Shown here in pieces: positions 1 through 7,568 of a DNA stretch of 64,000 nucleotides (position 1 is the first letter of the stretch; each line of letters begins with the position of its first letter). The notes below the pieces were generated by a model. It saw only the letters and a list, made by a program, of their open reading frames with translations, had not been told where the DNA came from and did not search any database. This stretch comes from Phenylobacterium hankyongense (GTDB taxonomy: Bacteria > Pseudomonadota > Alphaproteobacteria > Caulobacterales > Caulobacteraceae), in contig NZ_QFYP01000001.1 of the NCBI RefSeq assembly GCF_003254505.1, forward strand, positions 2,712,001 to 2,776,000, given 5' to 3'. Made by a program: the position numbers and the translations under genes.

Positions 1-336
1 GGTCGGATGACCGTCCGCGCCCACCTTGACGCCAACTACGCGGACGCCCAGTACGCCTTCCAGAGCGAGTTCGCGGACGTTTCGCCCACGGGGACTCTCG
101 TCCAGAGCGTCGCGGTGAAGACGGACTCCAGCTTCATCGTCAACGGCAGCCTGACCTTGGCCGACATCAACATGGGCGGCAACGGCGCGACCGCCTCTCT
201 GTCGGCGTGGAGCCGCAACCTGCTGGACGAGTCGCACATCTACCGGATCTCGGCCGCCAACCGCGGCACGATCGGCGACTACGCCAACTTCAACCCGCCG
301 CGTACCATCGGCCTGGAGCTGCGCGTAACGTACTAG
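1..336 (+). CDS. TonB-dependent receptor, C-terminal fragment (partial at window start)
   Basis: The reading frame is open from the first base and ends with a TAG stop, giving about 111 residues. They show the closing beta-strands of an outer-membrane receptor barrel: alternating hydrophobic residues, SLSAWSRNLLDESHIYRIS (the common 'W.rNLfd..y' segment of the last strands), then a strand ending in an aromatic residue (...LRVTY), the usual C-terminal signal for barrel assembly. This family imports siderophores, vitamins, sugars or peptides with TonB energy. The plug and most of the barrel lie upstream of the window, so the substrate cannot be guessed. A hairpin follows 27 nt downstream. Confidence 0.8.
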   Translation, partial: GRMTVRAHLDANYADAQYAFQSEFADVSPTGTLVQSVAVKTDSSFIVNGSLTLADINMGGNGATASLSAWSRNLLDESHIYRISAANRGTIGDYANFNPPRTIGLELRVTY

Positions 337-362
337 ATCTCGGCGACGGTGCTGAAATGAGG

Positions 363-390
363 AAGGGCGGCTCCGGGAGGAGCCGCCCTT
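363..390 (+). terminator. Hairpin after the receptor fragment
   Basis: AAGGGCGGCTCC and GGAGCCGCCCTT form a 12-bp inverted repeat around a 4-nt loop, 27 nt after the receptor stop. No long T run follows, so it may be a factor-dependent terminator or a 3' stabilising hairpin. The 140 nt beyond it up to position 514 shows no gene I can support. Confidence 0.6.
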
Positions 391-514
391 CTGACTCGCC
401 CGCATTTCTCACGCTGCGGCTCTGGATCGTGGCGAATTGAGCGATAGTCGGCACTGGAGCGGTGTAGCGAGGGCGGGCTAGCGGGCCGTTGAAGAAGTCC
501 GCAGCGGTGCGCGA

Positions 515-736
515 CTAGCTAGCTTTGGACAGTGGCGCGATCGCGACCTCGCCGGCCATCGCCGCCACCTTCGGCGAACAGCTATAGGGATCGTTCCTGT
601 AGACAGGAACCAGCGTCATCAGCTCCACTCTGACGAACGATATCATGCATGGGCTCGGCGTCAGCGGGTTCGGGGCGCAGCTCAGCAGCGCTGTGCTCAA
701 TACGGCGAGAGCCGGGATGAGCGACAGAGCAATCAG
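515..736 (-). CDS. Putative small lipoprotein (73 aa, CTG start proposed)
   Basis: The frame encodes a hydrophobic stretch IALSLIPALAVLSTALLSC followed by a short polar tail with three more Cys. LLSC fits a lipobox, so the protein could be an outer-membrane or inner-membrane lipoprotein. The proposed CTG start overlaps the TGA stop of the upstream XRE gene as CTGA, with GGCAGG a few bases upstream; the nearest ATG in frame is 78 nt further up, inside the regulator gene. I do not recognise the family. Against it: no ATG/GTG/TTG at the right place and a short length. It may be a chance frame. Confidence 0.35.
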   Translation of the reverse strand: MIALSLIPALAVLSTALLSCAPNPLTPSPCMISFVRVELMTLVPVYRNDPYSCSPKVAAMAGEVAIAPLSKAS

Positions 737-993
737 GCGGCCTGCCGCTGCTGTTCGAGGGCCTCGGTGATCTCCTGGAACACCGCCACCGGATCGGCGC
801 CCAGTGACTTGCACATCAGGTAGAACTCGCGCAGCTCCACCCGGCGCTGGCGCTGTTCGATCATGTTGATGTGCGATTGCGACTTTCCGAGGCGCGCCGC
901 GAGGCTGCGCTGCGACACCCCCGCACGCCGACGGGTGGCGACCAGGATGTCGATCATGATCCTGTAGTCTTCGCTGAAGATCGGGCTGGCCAT
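733..993 (-). CDS. XRE-family helix-turn-helix regulator (small, HTH only)
   Basis: 86 residues, almost entirely a Cro/C1-type DNA-binding domain. The helix-turn-helix lies at residues 27-46 (SQRSLAARLGKSQSHINMIE), and the following RQRRVELREFYLMCKSLG is the typical end of the domain. There is no sensor domain, so it probably acts as a dimeric repressor or is controlled by its own level. It lies 25 nt downstream of the NIPSNAP gene on the same strand and is likely co-transcribed with it. Its target cannot be told from the sequence; the divergent region at 1.5-1.7 kb is one option. Confidence 0.85.
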   Translation of the reverse strand: MASPIFSEDYRIMIDILVATRRRAGVSQRSLAARLGKSQSHINMIEQRQRRVELREFYLMCKSLGADPVAVFQEITEALEQQRQAA

Positions 994-1018
994 CGGGGTG
1001 CTCGGGTCTGGGGTGCGG

Positions 1019-1486
1019 TTAGCGGGCGAGCTTGAGGTGGGGGGAGTAGTCGGTCATCCGCATGAAAACGGAATCGACCTTCTCCACGAGCTTGCCGTCG
1101 GCTTCGGAGGCCTTGGCGACCGCCTGCCACTCGGGATCGGCGCGGAAGGCGTCCCAGGCGGCGTCGCGCGCGGCGCGGCTGGGGAAGGCCAGGATGTAGA
1201 CGACCTGGCCGTTGGCGGTGTCCTCCTGGTTCCAGTAGGCCACCGACTGCATGTGATGCTTGGCGAACAGCTTCAGGGTATGGTCGCGGAAGCGGGCGTT
1301 CAGCGCGTCGAGCTTGCCCGGCGCCACGTGATAGGTCCGCAACTCGTAGATGCCGTCCGTGGACAGGGTCTGGGCCCGGCTGAGCGTCGAGGCGCCGGCC
1401 AGCGCCAGGCCGGCCAGCAGCATGGGCGCCATGCGGCGCAGGCCGCCGCGCCGCCGTCCCTGGGCCGATGTTCCGTCTTGCGCCAC
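1019..1486 (-). CDS. Exported NIPSNAP-family protein
   Basis: 155 residues with a GTG start and GGAGAG upstream. The N-terminus has an Arg-rich stretch (RRRGGLRR) followed by a hydrophobic segment and ...LSRA, an export signal possibly of Tat type. Residues 46-150 match the NIPSNAP fold, a ferredoxin-like alpha/beta barrel dimer: IYELRTYHVAPGKLDAL at the start, then YWNQED, FPSRAARDAAW and a final F-M-R strand. The biochemical role of bacterial NIPSNAP proteins is mostly unknown. It is divergent from the superoxide dismutase gene, across a 304-nt region with two similar palindromic sites, which suggests shared control. Confidence 0.75.
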   Translation of the reverse strand: MAQDGTSAQGRRRGGLRRMAPMLLAGLALAGASTLSRAQTLSTDGIYELRTYHVAPGKLDALNARFRDHTLKLFAKHHMQSVAYWNQEDTANGQVVYILAFPSRAARDAAWDAFRADPEWQAVAKASEADGKLVEKVDSVFMRMTDYSPHLKLAR

Positions 1487-1518
1487 GTTCGCTCTCTCCA
1501 GGCCCGCTATCGATGTCT

Positions 1519-1530
1519 ACTGTATACAGT
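1519..1530. promoter_or_regulatory. Palindromic operator candidate ACTGTATACAGT
   Basis: A perfect 12-bp palindrome, 33 nt upstream of the NIPSNAP start. The core TGTATACA resembles operators of GntR/FadR-type regulators, but this is inference; no GntR gene is nearby. Confidence 0.45.
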
Positions 1531-1610
1531 TGCGTCGATCAATGCTATGCCCTTCGGGAGGCTTGATCTTCTCTTGAGCGGGCAAGCCTTGCCTCCCTCA
1601 GGCAACCTTG

Positions 1611-1637
1611 ACGCCAGCTGCCTAGCGCAGCTGGCGT
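1611..1637. terminator. Strong hairpin in the divergent region
   Basis: 11-bp perfect stem (ACGCCAGCTGC/GCAGCTGGCGT) with a 5-nt loop, followed on the plus strand by TCTGTTT. No coding gene ends here, so it could close a short non-coding transcript (about 1531-1648) or be structure in the NIPSNAP 5' leader. Confidence 0.4.
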
Positions 1638-1790
1638 TCTGTTTCGAGCGTCTGCGGGACGGTGTCGCCGAAATTTCGCAGGGCTGGTGACTCACGCTCA
1701 GAACTGTATACTATAGACCATATGGAACCCCGATCCGGCCGCGAGCCGGGTCAAAAGCGGGGACTGAACGTTCGGGGTCGGGGAGGGGTG

Positions 1791-2504
1791 ATGGGGTCTG
1801 CAGGCGTCAATCGCCGCGGGGTGTTGGCGCTCACGGGCGCGGCCGCCGCCGCCGTGACCCCGGCCGTCGCCAGCGCCCAGGCGCAGCCCGCCGGACGCCC
1901 TTTCCAGCTCCAGCCGCAGCCGCTGCCGTTCGACCCGAAGAGCATTCCCGGCCTCTCCGAGAAGCTGCTCGTCAGCCACCACGACAACAACTACGCCTCG
2001 GCGGTGAAGAAGATCGCCGCCATCGAGGCGGATCTCGCCGCCCTGGACCCGAGCGCCCCCGGTTACCGCCTGAGCGGGCTGAAGCGCGAGGAGCTGCTGG
2101 CCTGGAACTCCACCCTGCTGCACGAGGCCTACTTCCACAGCCTCGGCCCGGGCGTCGCGCCGTCGGCGCAGCTGGGCGCGGCGCTGGAGCGCGACTTCGG
2201 CTCCTACGCCCGCTGGGCGGCGGAGTTCGCCGCGGTCGGCAAGTCGCTGGGCGGCGGCTCGGGCTGGGTGCTGCTGATGTGGAGCGAGCGGGACCGGCGG
2301 CTGGTCAACCAGTGGGCCGCGGACCACACCCACACCCTGGCGGGCGGCCGGCTGCTGCTGGCGCTCGACATGTACGAACACGCCTATCACATCGACTACG
2401 GCGCCAACGCGGCGGGCTATGTGGACGCCTTCATGAAGGCCTGCACCTGGACCCGCGCCAATGCCGAATTCGCTCGAGCCCTGCGGGACTCGGCGCCGGC
2501 ATGA
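1791..2504 (+). CDS. Exported iron/manganese superoxide dismutase family protein
   Basis: 237 residues from an ATG preceded by GGGAGG at 5 nt. Residues 7-31 are a Tat-like leader (NRRGVLALTG, then a hydrophobic run and ASAQA), so the enzyme should act in the periplasm. The rest is Fe/Mn SOD: metal ligands by alignment are His64 (LVSHHDNNY), His111 (LLHEAYF), Asp193 and His197 (LDMYEHAYHIDYG), with the conserved GSGW at 156-159. It converts superoxide to peroxide and oxygen. Cytoplasmic SODs lack the leader, and the normal NHxxF(W) segment is altered here, so activity should be tested. The ThuA-like gene follows 79 nt later on the same strand. Confidence 0.85.
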   Translation: MGSAGVNRRGVLALTGAAAAAVTPAVASAQAQPAGRPFQLQPQPLPFDPKSIPGLSEKLLVSHHDNNYASAVKKIAAIEADLAALDPSAPGYRLSGLKREELLAWNSTLLHEAYFHSLGPGVAPSAQLGAALERDFGSYARWAAEFAAVGKSLGGGSGWVLLMWSERDRRLVNQWAADHTHTLAGGRLLLALDMYEHAYHIDYGANAAGYVDAFMKACTWTRANAEFARALRDSAPA

Positions 2505-2583
2505 GGTCGCGGGCTGCGGCCCCGGCCAAGAGACTTTCGCATCCGCACCCCGGGGGAACCGGGGATTTGGACTGGAGGAATTG

Positions 2584-3489
2584 GTGAAGATTACGATGAA
2601 GCGTTCCCTCTCGCTGGCGCTCGGCGCCCTGGCGCTGGCGGCCGTCAGCCCCGCCGCGGCGCAAACCGCGGCCAAGCCCGCCGCCAAGCCGGCGCTGGAT
2701 GTCCACGGCCAGCCGTTCCCGCGCATTCCGGGCCAGAACCTCGACGGCCTGCGGGTCTACATCCGCGCCGGCCTGAAGACCCACCAGGCGGGCCAGCACG
2801 ACTATCCGCAGTTCCTGGCCGACTTCTCCAAGGTGCTGACCCAGCACGGCGCGGTGGTCGACGGCTCGTTCCATGCGCCCAGCGCCGCCGAGCTCGCCAA
2901 CACCGACGTGGTCGTCATGTACAAGGGCGACGCCGGCTTCATGACCGCCGCCCAGCGCGAGGCCCTGCAGGCCTTCATCAAGCGCGGCGGCGGCATCGTC
3001 ACCATCCACGACGTGCTCTGCGGGCCTGACCCGGCCGAGTTCGCCTCCTACGTGGGCGGCGGCAAGAAGCACGGCCAGGTGAACTACACCCTGGAAGCCA
3101 AGGTGCCGTACACCATCGTCGACAAGGCCAACCCGATCATGCAGGGCATGACCGAGATGACGCTGAACGACGAGGCCTTCTACCTGATGACCTGGTCGCA
3201 GGCGCCGAAGATCCACGTGCTGGCCACGACGGTGATCGACAACACGCCGAGCGCCAAGGGCCACGCCGGCGAAGTGGTGCCGCAGATCTGGACCTACGAG
3301 CACACGGTCGCCGGCGGCAAGCCGGCCCGCGCCTTCGTGTGGATGCAGGGCCACAACTACGCGAACATCAGCAACCCGCAGATCGAAGGCATGCTGCTGC
3401 GCGGCATCTCCTGGGCCGGCAAGCATCCGGTCAATGAACTGGTCGACTACAAGCAGCCGGCGCCCGAGCCGCGCCCGAACCGCCAATAG
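2584..3489 (+). CDS. Secreted ThuA-like domain protein
   Basis: 301 residues from GTG, chosen because GGAGG lies 5 nt upstream; the ATG at 2596 has poorer spacing. Residues 5-27 form a Sec signal peptide (KRSLSLALGALALAA...AAAQ). The mature part is a ThuA-like fold related to class I glutamine amidotransferases: LDGLRVYIRAG at the start, a DVVVMYKGDAGFM strand, RGGGIVTIHD, a DEAFYLM segment and a closing EHTVAGGKPARAFVWMQGH. ThuA was named from trehalose utilisation in rhizobia; secreted relatives are common near sugar-hydrolase or oxidoreductase genes, and their reaction is not firmly known. Likely co-transcribed with the SOD gene. Confidence 0.8.
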   Translation: MKITMKRSLSLALGALALAAVSPAAAQTAAKPAAKPALDVHGQPFPRIPGQNLDGLRVYIRAGLKTHQAGQHDYPQFLADFSKVLTQHGAVVDGSFHAPSAAELANTDVVVMYKGDAGFMTAAQREALQAFIKRGGGIVTIHDVLCGPDPAEFASYVGGGKKHGQVNYTLEAKVPYTIVDKANPIMQGMTEMTLNDEAFYLMTWSQAPKIHVLATTVIDNTPSAKGHAGEVVPQIWTYEHTVAGGKPARAFVWMQGHNYANISNPQIEGMLLRGISWAGKHPVNELVDYKQPAPEPRPNRQ

Positions 3490-3495
3490 GCGACA

Positions 3496-3523
3496 GGAGC
3501 CGGCGTCTTCGGGCGCCGGCTCC
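3496..3523 (+). terminator. GC-rich hairpin after the ThuA-like gene
   Basis: GGAGCCGGCG and CGCCGGCTCC form a 10-bp perfect stem with an 8-nt loop, starting 7 nt after the stop codon. No T tract follows. Confidence 0.6.
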
Positions 3524-3580
3524 AGATCGTCGCGCCGCTTGGCCGGCGCGGGCGATTGGCCCATTTAAGCGCTGCCGACG

Positions 3581-5005
3581 ATGAGGGGCGCTTTGCGAGC
3601 CGTGACGACCACGCCTCCAGCCGATGAGGGGTCCGCGCCTGCGGTTCCGCCGTCGTGGGTGGAGGTCTGCATCCTGCCGCTGGCCTGGGTCGAGCCGCTG
3701 GCGGTGGCCGCGCGCCACGGCGAGACGCCGTTTGCGGCGCTGCTGCATTCCGGCGCCGGGCGCTGGTGCTATTTCCTGCAAGCGCCCGACGCCATCCTCG
3801 AACTCGCCGACGACGAGCGCGAGGTCGGGGGCCTGCTGGCGGAGCTGCTGGGATCGCCGGCCACTGGCCGGCCTGACGGACCGCCGTTCCAGGGCGGGGT
3901 GCTGGGCCTTGCCGCCTATGAGCTGTCGGCGCGCTGGGAGCCGCGGCTTCGCGGGCCCCGGCAGGCCGGCTGGCCGGACCTGACGCTGGCGCGCTACCCG
4001 GCGCTGCTGGCCTTCGACCGGCTCAACCGGCAGGCGCTGGCGATCGGCCGGGGGGATAGTCCTGACGCGGCGCGCCAACGGGCGAGCCAGGCCCTCGACT
4101 GGGCGGCGGGCGACCTCTCGCCCCGCGGCCTGCCGGCTCCGGCCAAGGTGGGCGTCGAGGTCACCCCACGCGCGCAGCACCGGGCGGCGATCCGGGAGGT
4201 CGTCGGGAGCATCCATGCCGGCGAGCTCTTCCAGGCCAACCTGGCGCGGCGCTGGACCGGCCGGCTGGCGCCGGACGACACGCCGCTGAACGTCTTCCTC
4301 GAACTGGCGCGGACCAGTCCCGCGCCCTATGCCGCCTACTGGCGGCTGCGGGATCGCGCCCTGGTCTCCAACTCGCCCGAGCGGTTCCTGTCCGTGCACG
4401 CCGAGGCGGACGGTCTGTGGGCCGAGACCATGCCGATCAAGGGCACGCGGCCGCGCTCCAGCGACCCGGCGATGGACGCCGCCCTGGGACGGGAGCTGTT
4501 GGCCTCGGTCAAGGACCGGGCCGAGAACCTGATGATCGTCGACCTGATGCGCAACGACCTGTCCCGCGTCTGCGTCCCCGGCACGGTGGCGGTTCCGAAG
4601 CTCTGGGCGCTGGAGAGCTTCGCCAACGTGCACCACCTGGTCTCCACGGTCCGCGGGCGGCTGGCGGCGGGCCGCACGGCCTGGGACGCCTTCCTGGCGG
4701 CTTTCCCGCCGGGTTCGGTCACTGGCGCGCCGAAGCTGCAGGCGATGTCGGTGATCGCCGCCCACGAGCCGCCGCGCGGCGCCTATTGCGGCAGCCTGTT
4801 CTGGGCCGGGTTCGACGGGGCCCTGGAATCCAGCGTGCTGATCCGCAGCATCGCATTTGCCTCGGGGCCCGAGGGCTGGGCCTTCGAGGCGCGGGCCGGG
4901 GGCGGCATCGTCGCCGACAGCGATCCGGACGCCGAGGTGCGGGAGACGGAAGACAAGATCGCCGCCATCCTTTCGGTGCTGGGGGAGACCTCCGGTGAGC
5001 GATGA
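3581..5005 (+). CDS. pabB: Aminodeoxychorismate synthase component I
   Basis: 474 residues. With glutamine-derived ammonia it converts chorismate to 4-amino-4-deoxychorismate for folate synthesis. The chorismate-binding domain shows ELFQANLARR, SNSPERFL, PIKGTRPR with Lys287 (PabB-type Lys; TrpE has Ala here), DRAENLMIVDLMRNDLSRVC, FPPGSVTGAPKLQAM and the C-terminal GGGIVADSDPDAEVRETEDK. The start is ATG; a GTG 21 nt later is an alternative. It overlaps pabC by 11 nt, so the two are translationally coupled. The glutaminase partner PabA is not in the window. Confidence 0.93.
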   Translation: MRGALRAVTTTPPADEGSAPAVPPSWVEVCILPLAWVEPLAVAARHGETPFAALLHSGAGRWCYFLQAPDAILELADDEREVGGLLAELLGSPATGRPDGPPFQGGVLGLAAYELSARWEPRLRGPRQAGWPDLTLARYPALLAFDRLNRQALAIGRGDSPDAARQRASQALDWAAGDLSPRGLPAPAKVGVEVTPRAQHRAAIREVVGSIHAGELFQANLARRWTGRLAPDDTPLNVFLELARTSPAPYAAYWRLRDRALVSNSPERFLSVHAEADGLWAETMPIKGTRPRSSDPAMDAALGRELLASVKDRAENLMIVDLMRNDLSRVCVPGTVAVPKLWALESFANVHHLVSTVRGRLAAGRTAWDAFLAAFPPGSVTGAPKLQAMSVIAAHEPPRGAYCGSLFWAGFDGALESSVLIRSIAFASGPEGWAFEARAGGGIVADSDPDAEVRETEDKIAAILSVLGETSGER

Positions 5006-5771
5006 CTGGACCACCGACCGCGGGTTCACCCTCGGCCACGGCCTTTTCGAGACGGTGCTGTTCGAGGCCGGCGAGTTGCAGGACCTCGCCGCGCACCTCG
5101 ACCGGCTGCGGCGCGGCTGCGCGGTCCTGGGCCTGCCGCCGCCGGACCCGCAGGCCTGCGAGTCCGCCCTGCGCGCGGCGGTCGCGGCCCTGCCGCAGCC
5201 TGCCCGCCGCGCCGCCGTCCGTCTCAACTGGAGCGCGGGCGTCGGACACCGCGGGCTCAACGCGCCGGATCCGCTGCGGCCGCGCCTGAGCGCCAGCGCC
5301 GCGGCCACGCCATCGCCGCCGGCGGCGATGACGCTGCGGACGGTGGAGGTCCGCCGCAACGAGGGCTCGCCGGCGAGCTATGTGAAGAGCCTCTCCTACC
5401 TGGACAATGTGCTGGCGCGGGGCGAGGCGACGCGGGCCGGCGCGGACGAGGCGCTGATGCTGAACAACCGCGGCGAGATCGCCTGCGCGGCCGCTGCCAA
5501 CGTCTTCTGGCTGTCAGAGAGCCGCCTCTGCACGCCGGCGATCGCGTGCGGAGTCCTGGCCGGGACCATGCGGGCCCGGGTGCTCGCCTGGTGGCGCGCG
5601 CAGGGCTGGCCCGCGGCCGAGGTCCGGCAAGGTGCGAAAGCGCTCGCCGGGGCCGAGGGGATCTTCCTGACCAACAGCCTGCTGGGGGTCTGCCCGGTGT
5701 CGGAGCACGACGGTCGCGAACTGGGCTGGCCCGAGCAGCTCTCCCGCCTGCGGGCCGAAGTCAGCGCCTGA
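4995..5771 (+). CDS. pabC: Aminodeoxychorismate lyase / class IV aminotransferase
   Basis: 258 residues from a GTG that lies inside the end of pabB; the frame upstream is only pabB shadow. It is a PLP enzyme that cleaves aminodeoxychorismate to p-aminobenzoate and pyruvate. Visible class IV features are RGFTLGHGLFETV at the N-terminus, the PLP lysine at Lys131 (SYVKSLSYLDNVLA), DEALMLNNRGEI and GVLAGTMRARVL. Class IV enzymes also include branched-chain and D-amino acid aminotransferases; the coupling with pabB makes PabC the best call. Its last 11 nt overlap the stop end of the convergent guaD. Confidence 0.88.
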   Translation: MSDDWTTDRGFTLGHGLFETVLFEAGELQDLAAHLDRLRRGCAVLGLPPPDPQACESALRAAVAALPQPARRAAVRLNWSAGVGHRGLNAPDPLRPRLSASAAATPSPPAAMTLRTVEVRRNEGSPASYVKSLSYLDNVLARGEATRAGADEALMLNNRGEIACAAAANVFWLSESRLCTPAIACGVLAGTMRARVLAWWRAQGWPAAEVRQGAKALAGAEGIFLTNSLLGVCPVSEHDGRELGWPEQLSRLRAEVSA

Positions 5772-7077
5772 GATCGCCGTCGCGGGCGTGGGCCAGGGCG
5801 CCGGCCAGGTAGGCGCGTTCCACCACCCGGTCGTCGGCCAGGATGCTCAGCACGAACAGCTTGTCGGCCAGCGTCTTCGCCGCCGCCATCCGCCGGGCCA
5901 GCAAGGGCGTGGCGGCGAGGTCGAGGACCAGGAAGTCGGCCTCCTTGCCGGGCGCCAGGTTGCCGACCTTGTCGTCGAGCTTCAGGGCCCGCGCCCCGGC
6001 CAGGGTGGCGAGATAGAAGGCGTGCAGGGGATCCAGGCCCTCGCCCCGCAGCTGGCCGACCTTGTAGGCCTCGCCCATCATGTGCAGCAGCGAGAAGCTG
6101 GAGCCCGCACCAACGTCAGTGCCCAGCCCCACGGTGACCCCGCAGGCGCAGGCCTGCCGCAGGCTGAAGAGGCCGCTGCCGAGCAGCAGGTTGGAGGACG
6201 GGCAGAAGGCCGCCGCCGCGCCCGCGCCGACCATCCGGCGCAGGGCGTCCTCGCTGGTGTGGACGCAGTGGGCGAACACCGAGCGGTCGGTGAGCAGGCC
6301 GAAGCGCTGGTAGACGTCGAGGTAGTCGCGGTGGCCGGGGAACAGCTCGCCGACGCGGGCGACCTCGTCGAGGTTCTCCGACATGTGGGTGTGGACCAGC
6401 ACGTCGGGGTGGGCGGCGGCGACCTCGCCGGCCATGGCCAGCTGGGCCTCGGAGGAGGTGACGGCGAAGCGCGGGGTCACCGCATAGCCGAGCCGGCCGC
6501 GGCCCCGCCAGGCGCGGATCAGGGCCTCGGTGTCGGCGCGGCCGGTCTCGACGGTGTCGCAGAGCGCCGGCGGCGCATTGCGGTCCATCAGCACCTTGCC
6601 GGCGATCAGCCGCATGTTGCGGGCCAGCGCCGCGTCGAACAGCGCCTCCACCGAGGTCTTGTGGACGGTGCAGAACACCAGGGCGGTGGTGGCGCCGTTG
6701 CGCAGCAACTGGTCGAGGAAGAAACCGGCGGCCTCGTCGGCGTGGGCGCGGTCAGCGAAAGCCTGCTCGGCCGGGAAGGTGTGGTTGTTCAGCCAGCCCA
6801 AGAGCTGCGAGCCCCAGGCGGCGATCACGTCGGTCTGCGGATAGTGGGTGTGGGCGTCGACGAAGCCCGGGGTGATCAGCCGGCCGGACAGGGCCTCCAC
6901 CGGCGTGCCGGCGGGCAGGGCGGGCGCGAGGTCCTCATAGGCGCCGAACGCCGCTACATGGCCGTCCTCGACCACCAGCAGACCGTCGGTGTGGTAGGCG
7001 CAGGCCTCGGCCGCCGGCGCGCGGCAGGGGTCGTCCAGCATGTGGACCAGGGCGGCGCGGTAGGCCTGGCGGCTCAT
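5761..7077 (-). CDS. guaD: Guanine deaminase
   Basis: 438 residues, amidohydrolase superfamily. It hydrolyses guanine to xanthine and ammonia and so feeds the xanthine dehydrogenase encoded upstream in the same operon. Metal site features: PGFVDAHTHYPQ (first His pair), HTHMSENLDE (later His), FAHCVHTS and the Asp in GLGTDVGAG. Ends with the usual ALKLDDKVGNLAPGKEADFLVLD. The ATG overlaps the stop of allA as ATGA. It is the last gene of the seven-gene minus-strand purine operon and converges on pabC with an 11-nt overlap. Confidence 0.92.
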   Translation of the reverse strand: MSRQAYRAALVHMLDDPCRAPAAEACAYHTDGLLVVEDGHVAAFGAYEDLAPALPAGTPVEALSGRLITPGFVDAHTHYPQTDVIAAWGSQLLGWLNNHTFPAEQAFADRAHADEAAGFFLDQLLRNGATTALVFCTVHKTSVEALFDAALARNMRLIAGKVLMDRNAPPALCDTVETGRADTEALIRAWRGRGRLGYAVTPRFAVTSSEAQLAMAGEVAAAHPDVLVHTHMSENLDEVARVGELFPGHRDYLDVYQRFGLLTDRSVFAHCVHTSEDALRRMVGAGAAAAFCPSSNLLLGSGLFSLRQACACGVTVGLGTDVGAGSSFSLLHMMGEAYKVGQLRGEGLDPLHAFYLATLAGARALKLDDKVGNLAPGKEADFLVLDLAATPLLARRMAAAKTLADKLFVLSILADDRVVERAYLAGALAHARDGDLRR

Positions 7078-7568
7078 GGGCGGACCAGGATCTGGTCGGG
7101 CTCGGCGAGGTCGATCTCGTCGAGGTTCTCGCCGGGGCCCGCGCGGTCGATCACCAGGAAGTCGCTCTCCGCCTCCAGGGCCAGCAGGAAGTGGTGCCAG
7201 ACGCCCTTGCGATAGTTGACCCCCTGATAGGCCGCGGCGCGGAACACCTGCACGGCGGCGGGATCGAAGCCGCCCGGCGGCGCCACGGCGACGAGGTAGG
7301 GCCGCCCTTGCAGCGGCACGAAGGCCTGGCTGCCGAGCGGATGGCGCTCGAAGATCTTCAGCCGCGGCGGGTCGAGCGGCCGGGCGCGGAACAGGCTGAC
7401 GATCGCCCGCCCGCCTTCGTCGCCCACGTCGACGTCGGCGAGGTCGTTGAAGCGGGTGGTGAAGCCGTAGTTGATGGCGATCTGCTCGGCGCGGTCGGAG
7501 GCCTCGATCACCTCGCCGAACGGGGCGAAGGCGTCGGCGGTGAGCGGCTGGGGGATCACCTCGCGCAT
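7074..7568 (-). CDS. allA: Ureidoglycolate lyase
   Basis: 164 residues, cupin-like AllA family. It releases urea from ureidoglycolate to give glyoxylate, the last step of the pathway encoded here. Seen: PLTADAFAPFGEVIE at the N-terminus, ERHPLGSQAFVPL, YLVAVAPPG and the YRKGVWHHFLLAL signature. The ATG overlaps the puuD stop (ATGA), and its own stop overlaps the guaD start in the same way. Usual length for the family is 160-170 residues. Confidence 0.9.
   Translation of the reverse strand: MREVIPQPLTADAFAPFGEVIEASDRAEQIAINYGFTTRFNDLADVDVGDEGGRAIVSLFRARPLDPPRLKIFERHPLGSQAFVPLQGRPYLVAVAPPGGFDPAAVQVFRAAAYQGVNYRKGVWHHFLLALEAESDFLVIDRAGPGENLDEIDLAEPDQILVRP

Larger units (their letters stand above)
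1487..1790. promoter_or_regulatory. Divergent intergenic region between NIPSNAP and SOD genes
   Basis: 304 nt without a supported gene. It holds a perfect 12-bp palindrome (ACTGTATACAGT, 1519-1530), a second partial copy (ACTGTATACTATAG, 1703-1716) that doubles as a TATACT -10 box for the SOD gene, and two tandem hairpins: TTGCCT/AGGCAA at 1589-1605 and ACGCCAGCTGC/GCAGCTGGCGT (11-bp perfect stem, 5-nt loop) at 1611-1637. The paired sites at both ends suggest one regulator controls both genes. Confidence 0.6.

Noticed and set aside
3431..5359. 642-codon open frame antisense to pabB/pabC
   Set aside because: Arg/Pro/Ala-rich with no fold; opposite two clear folate genes.
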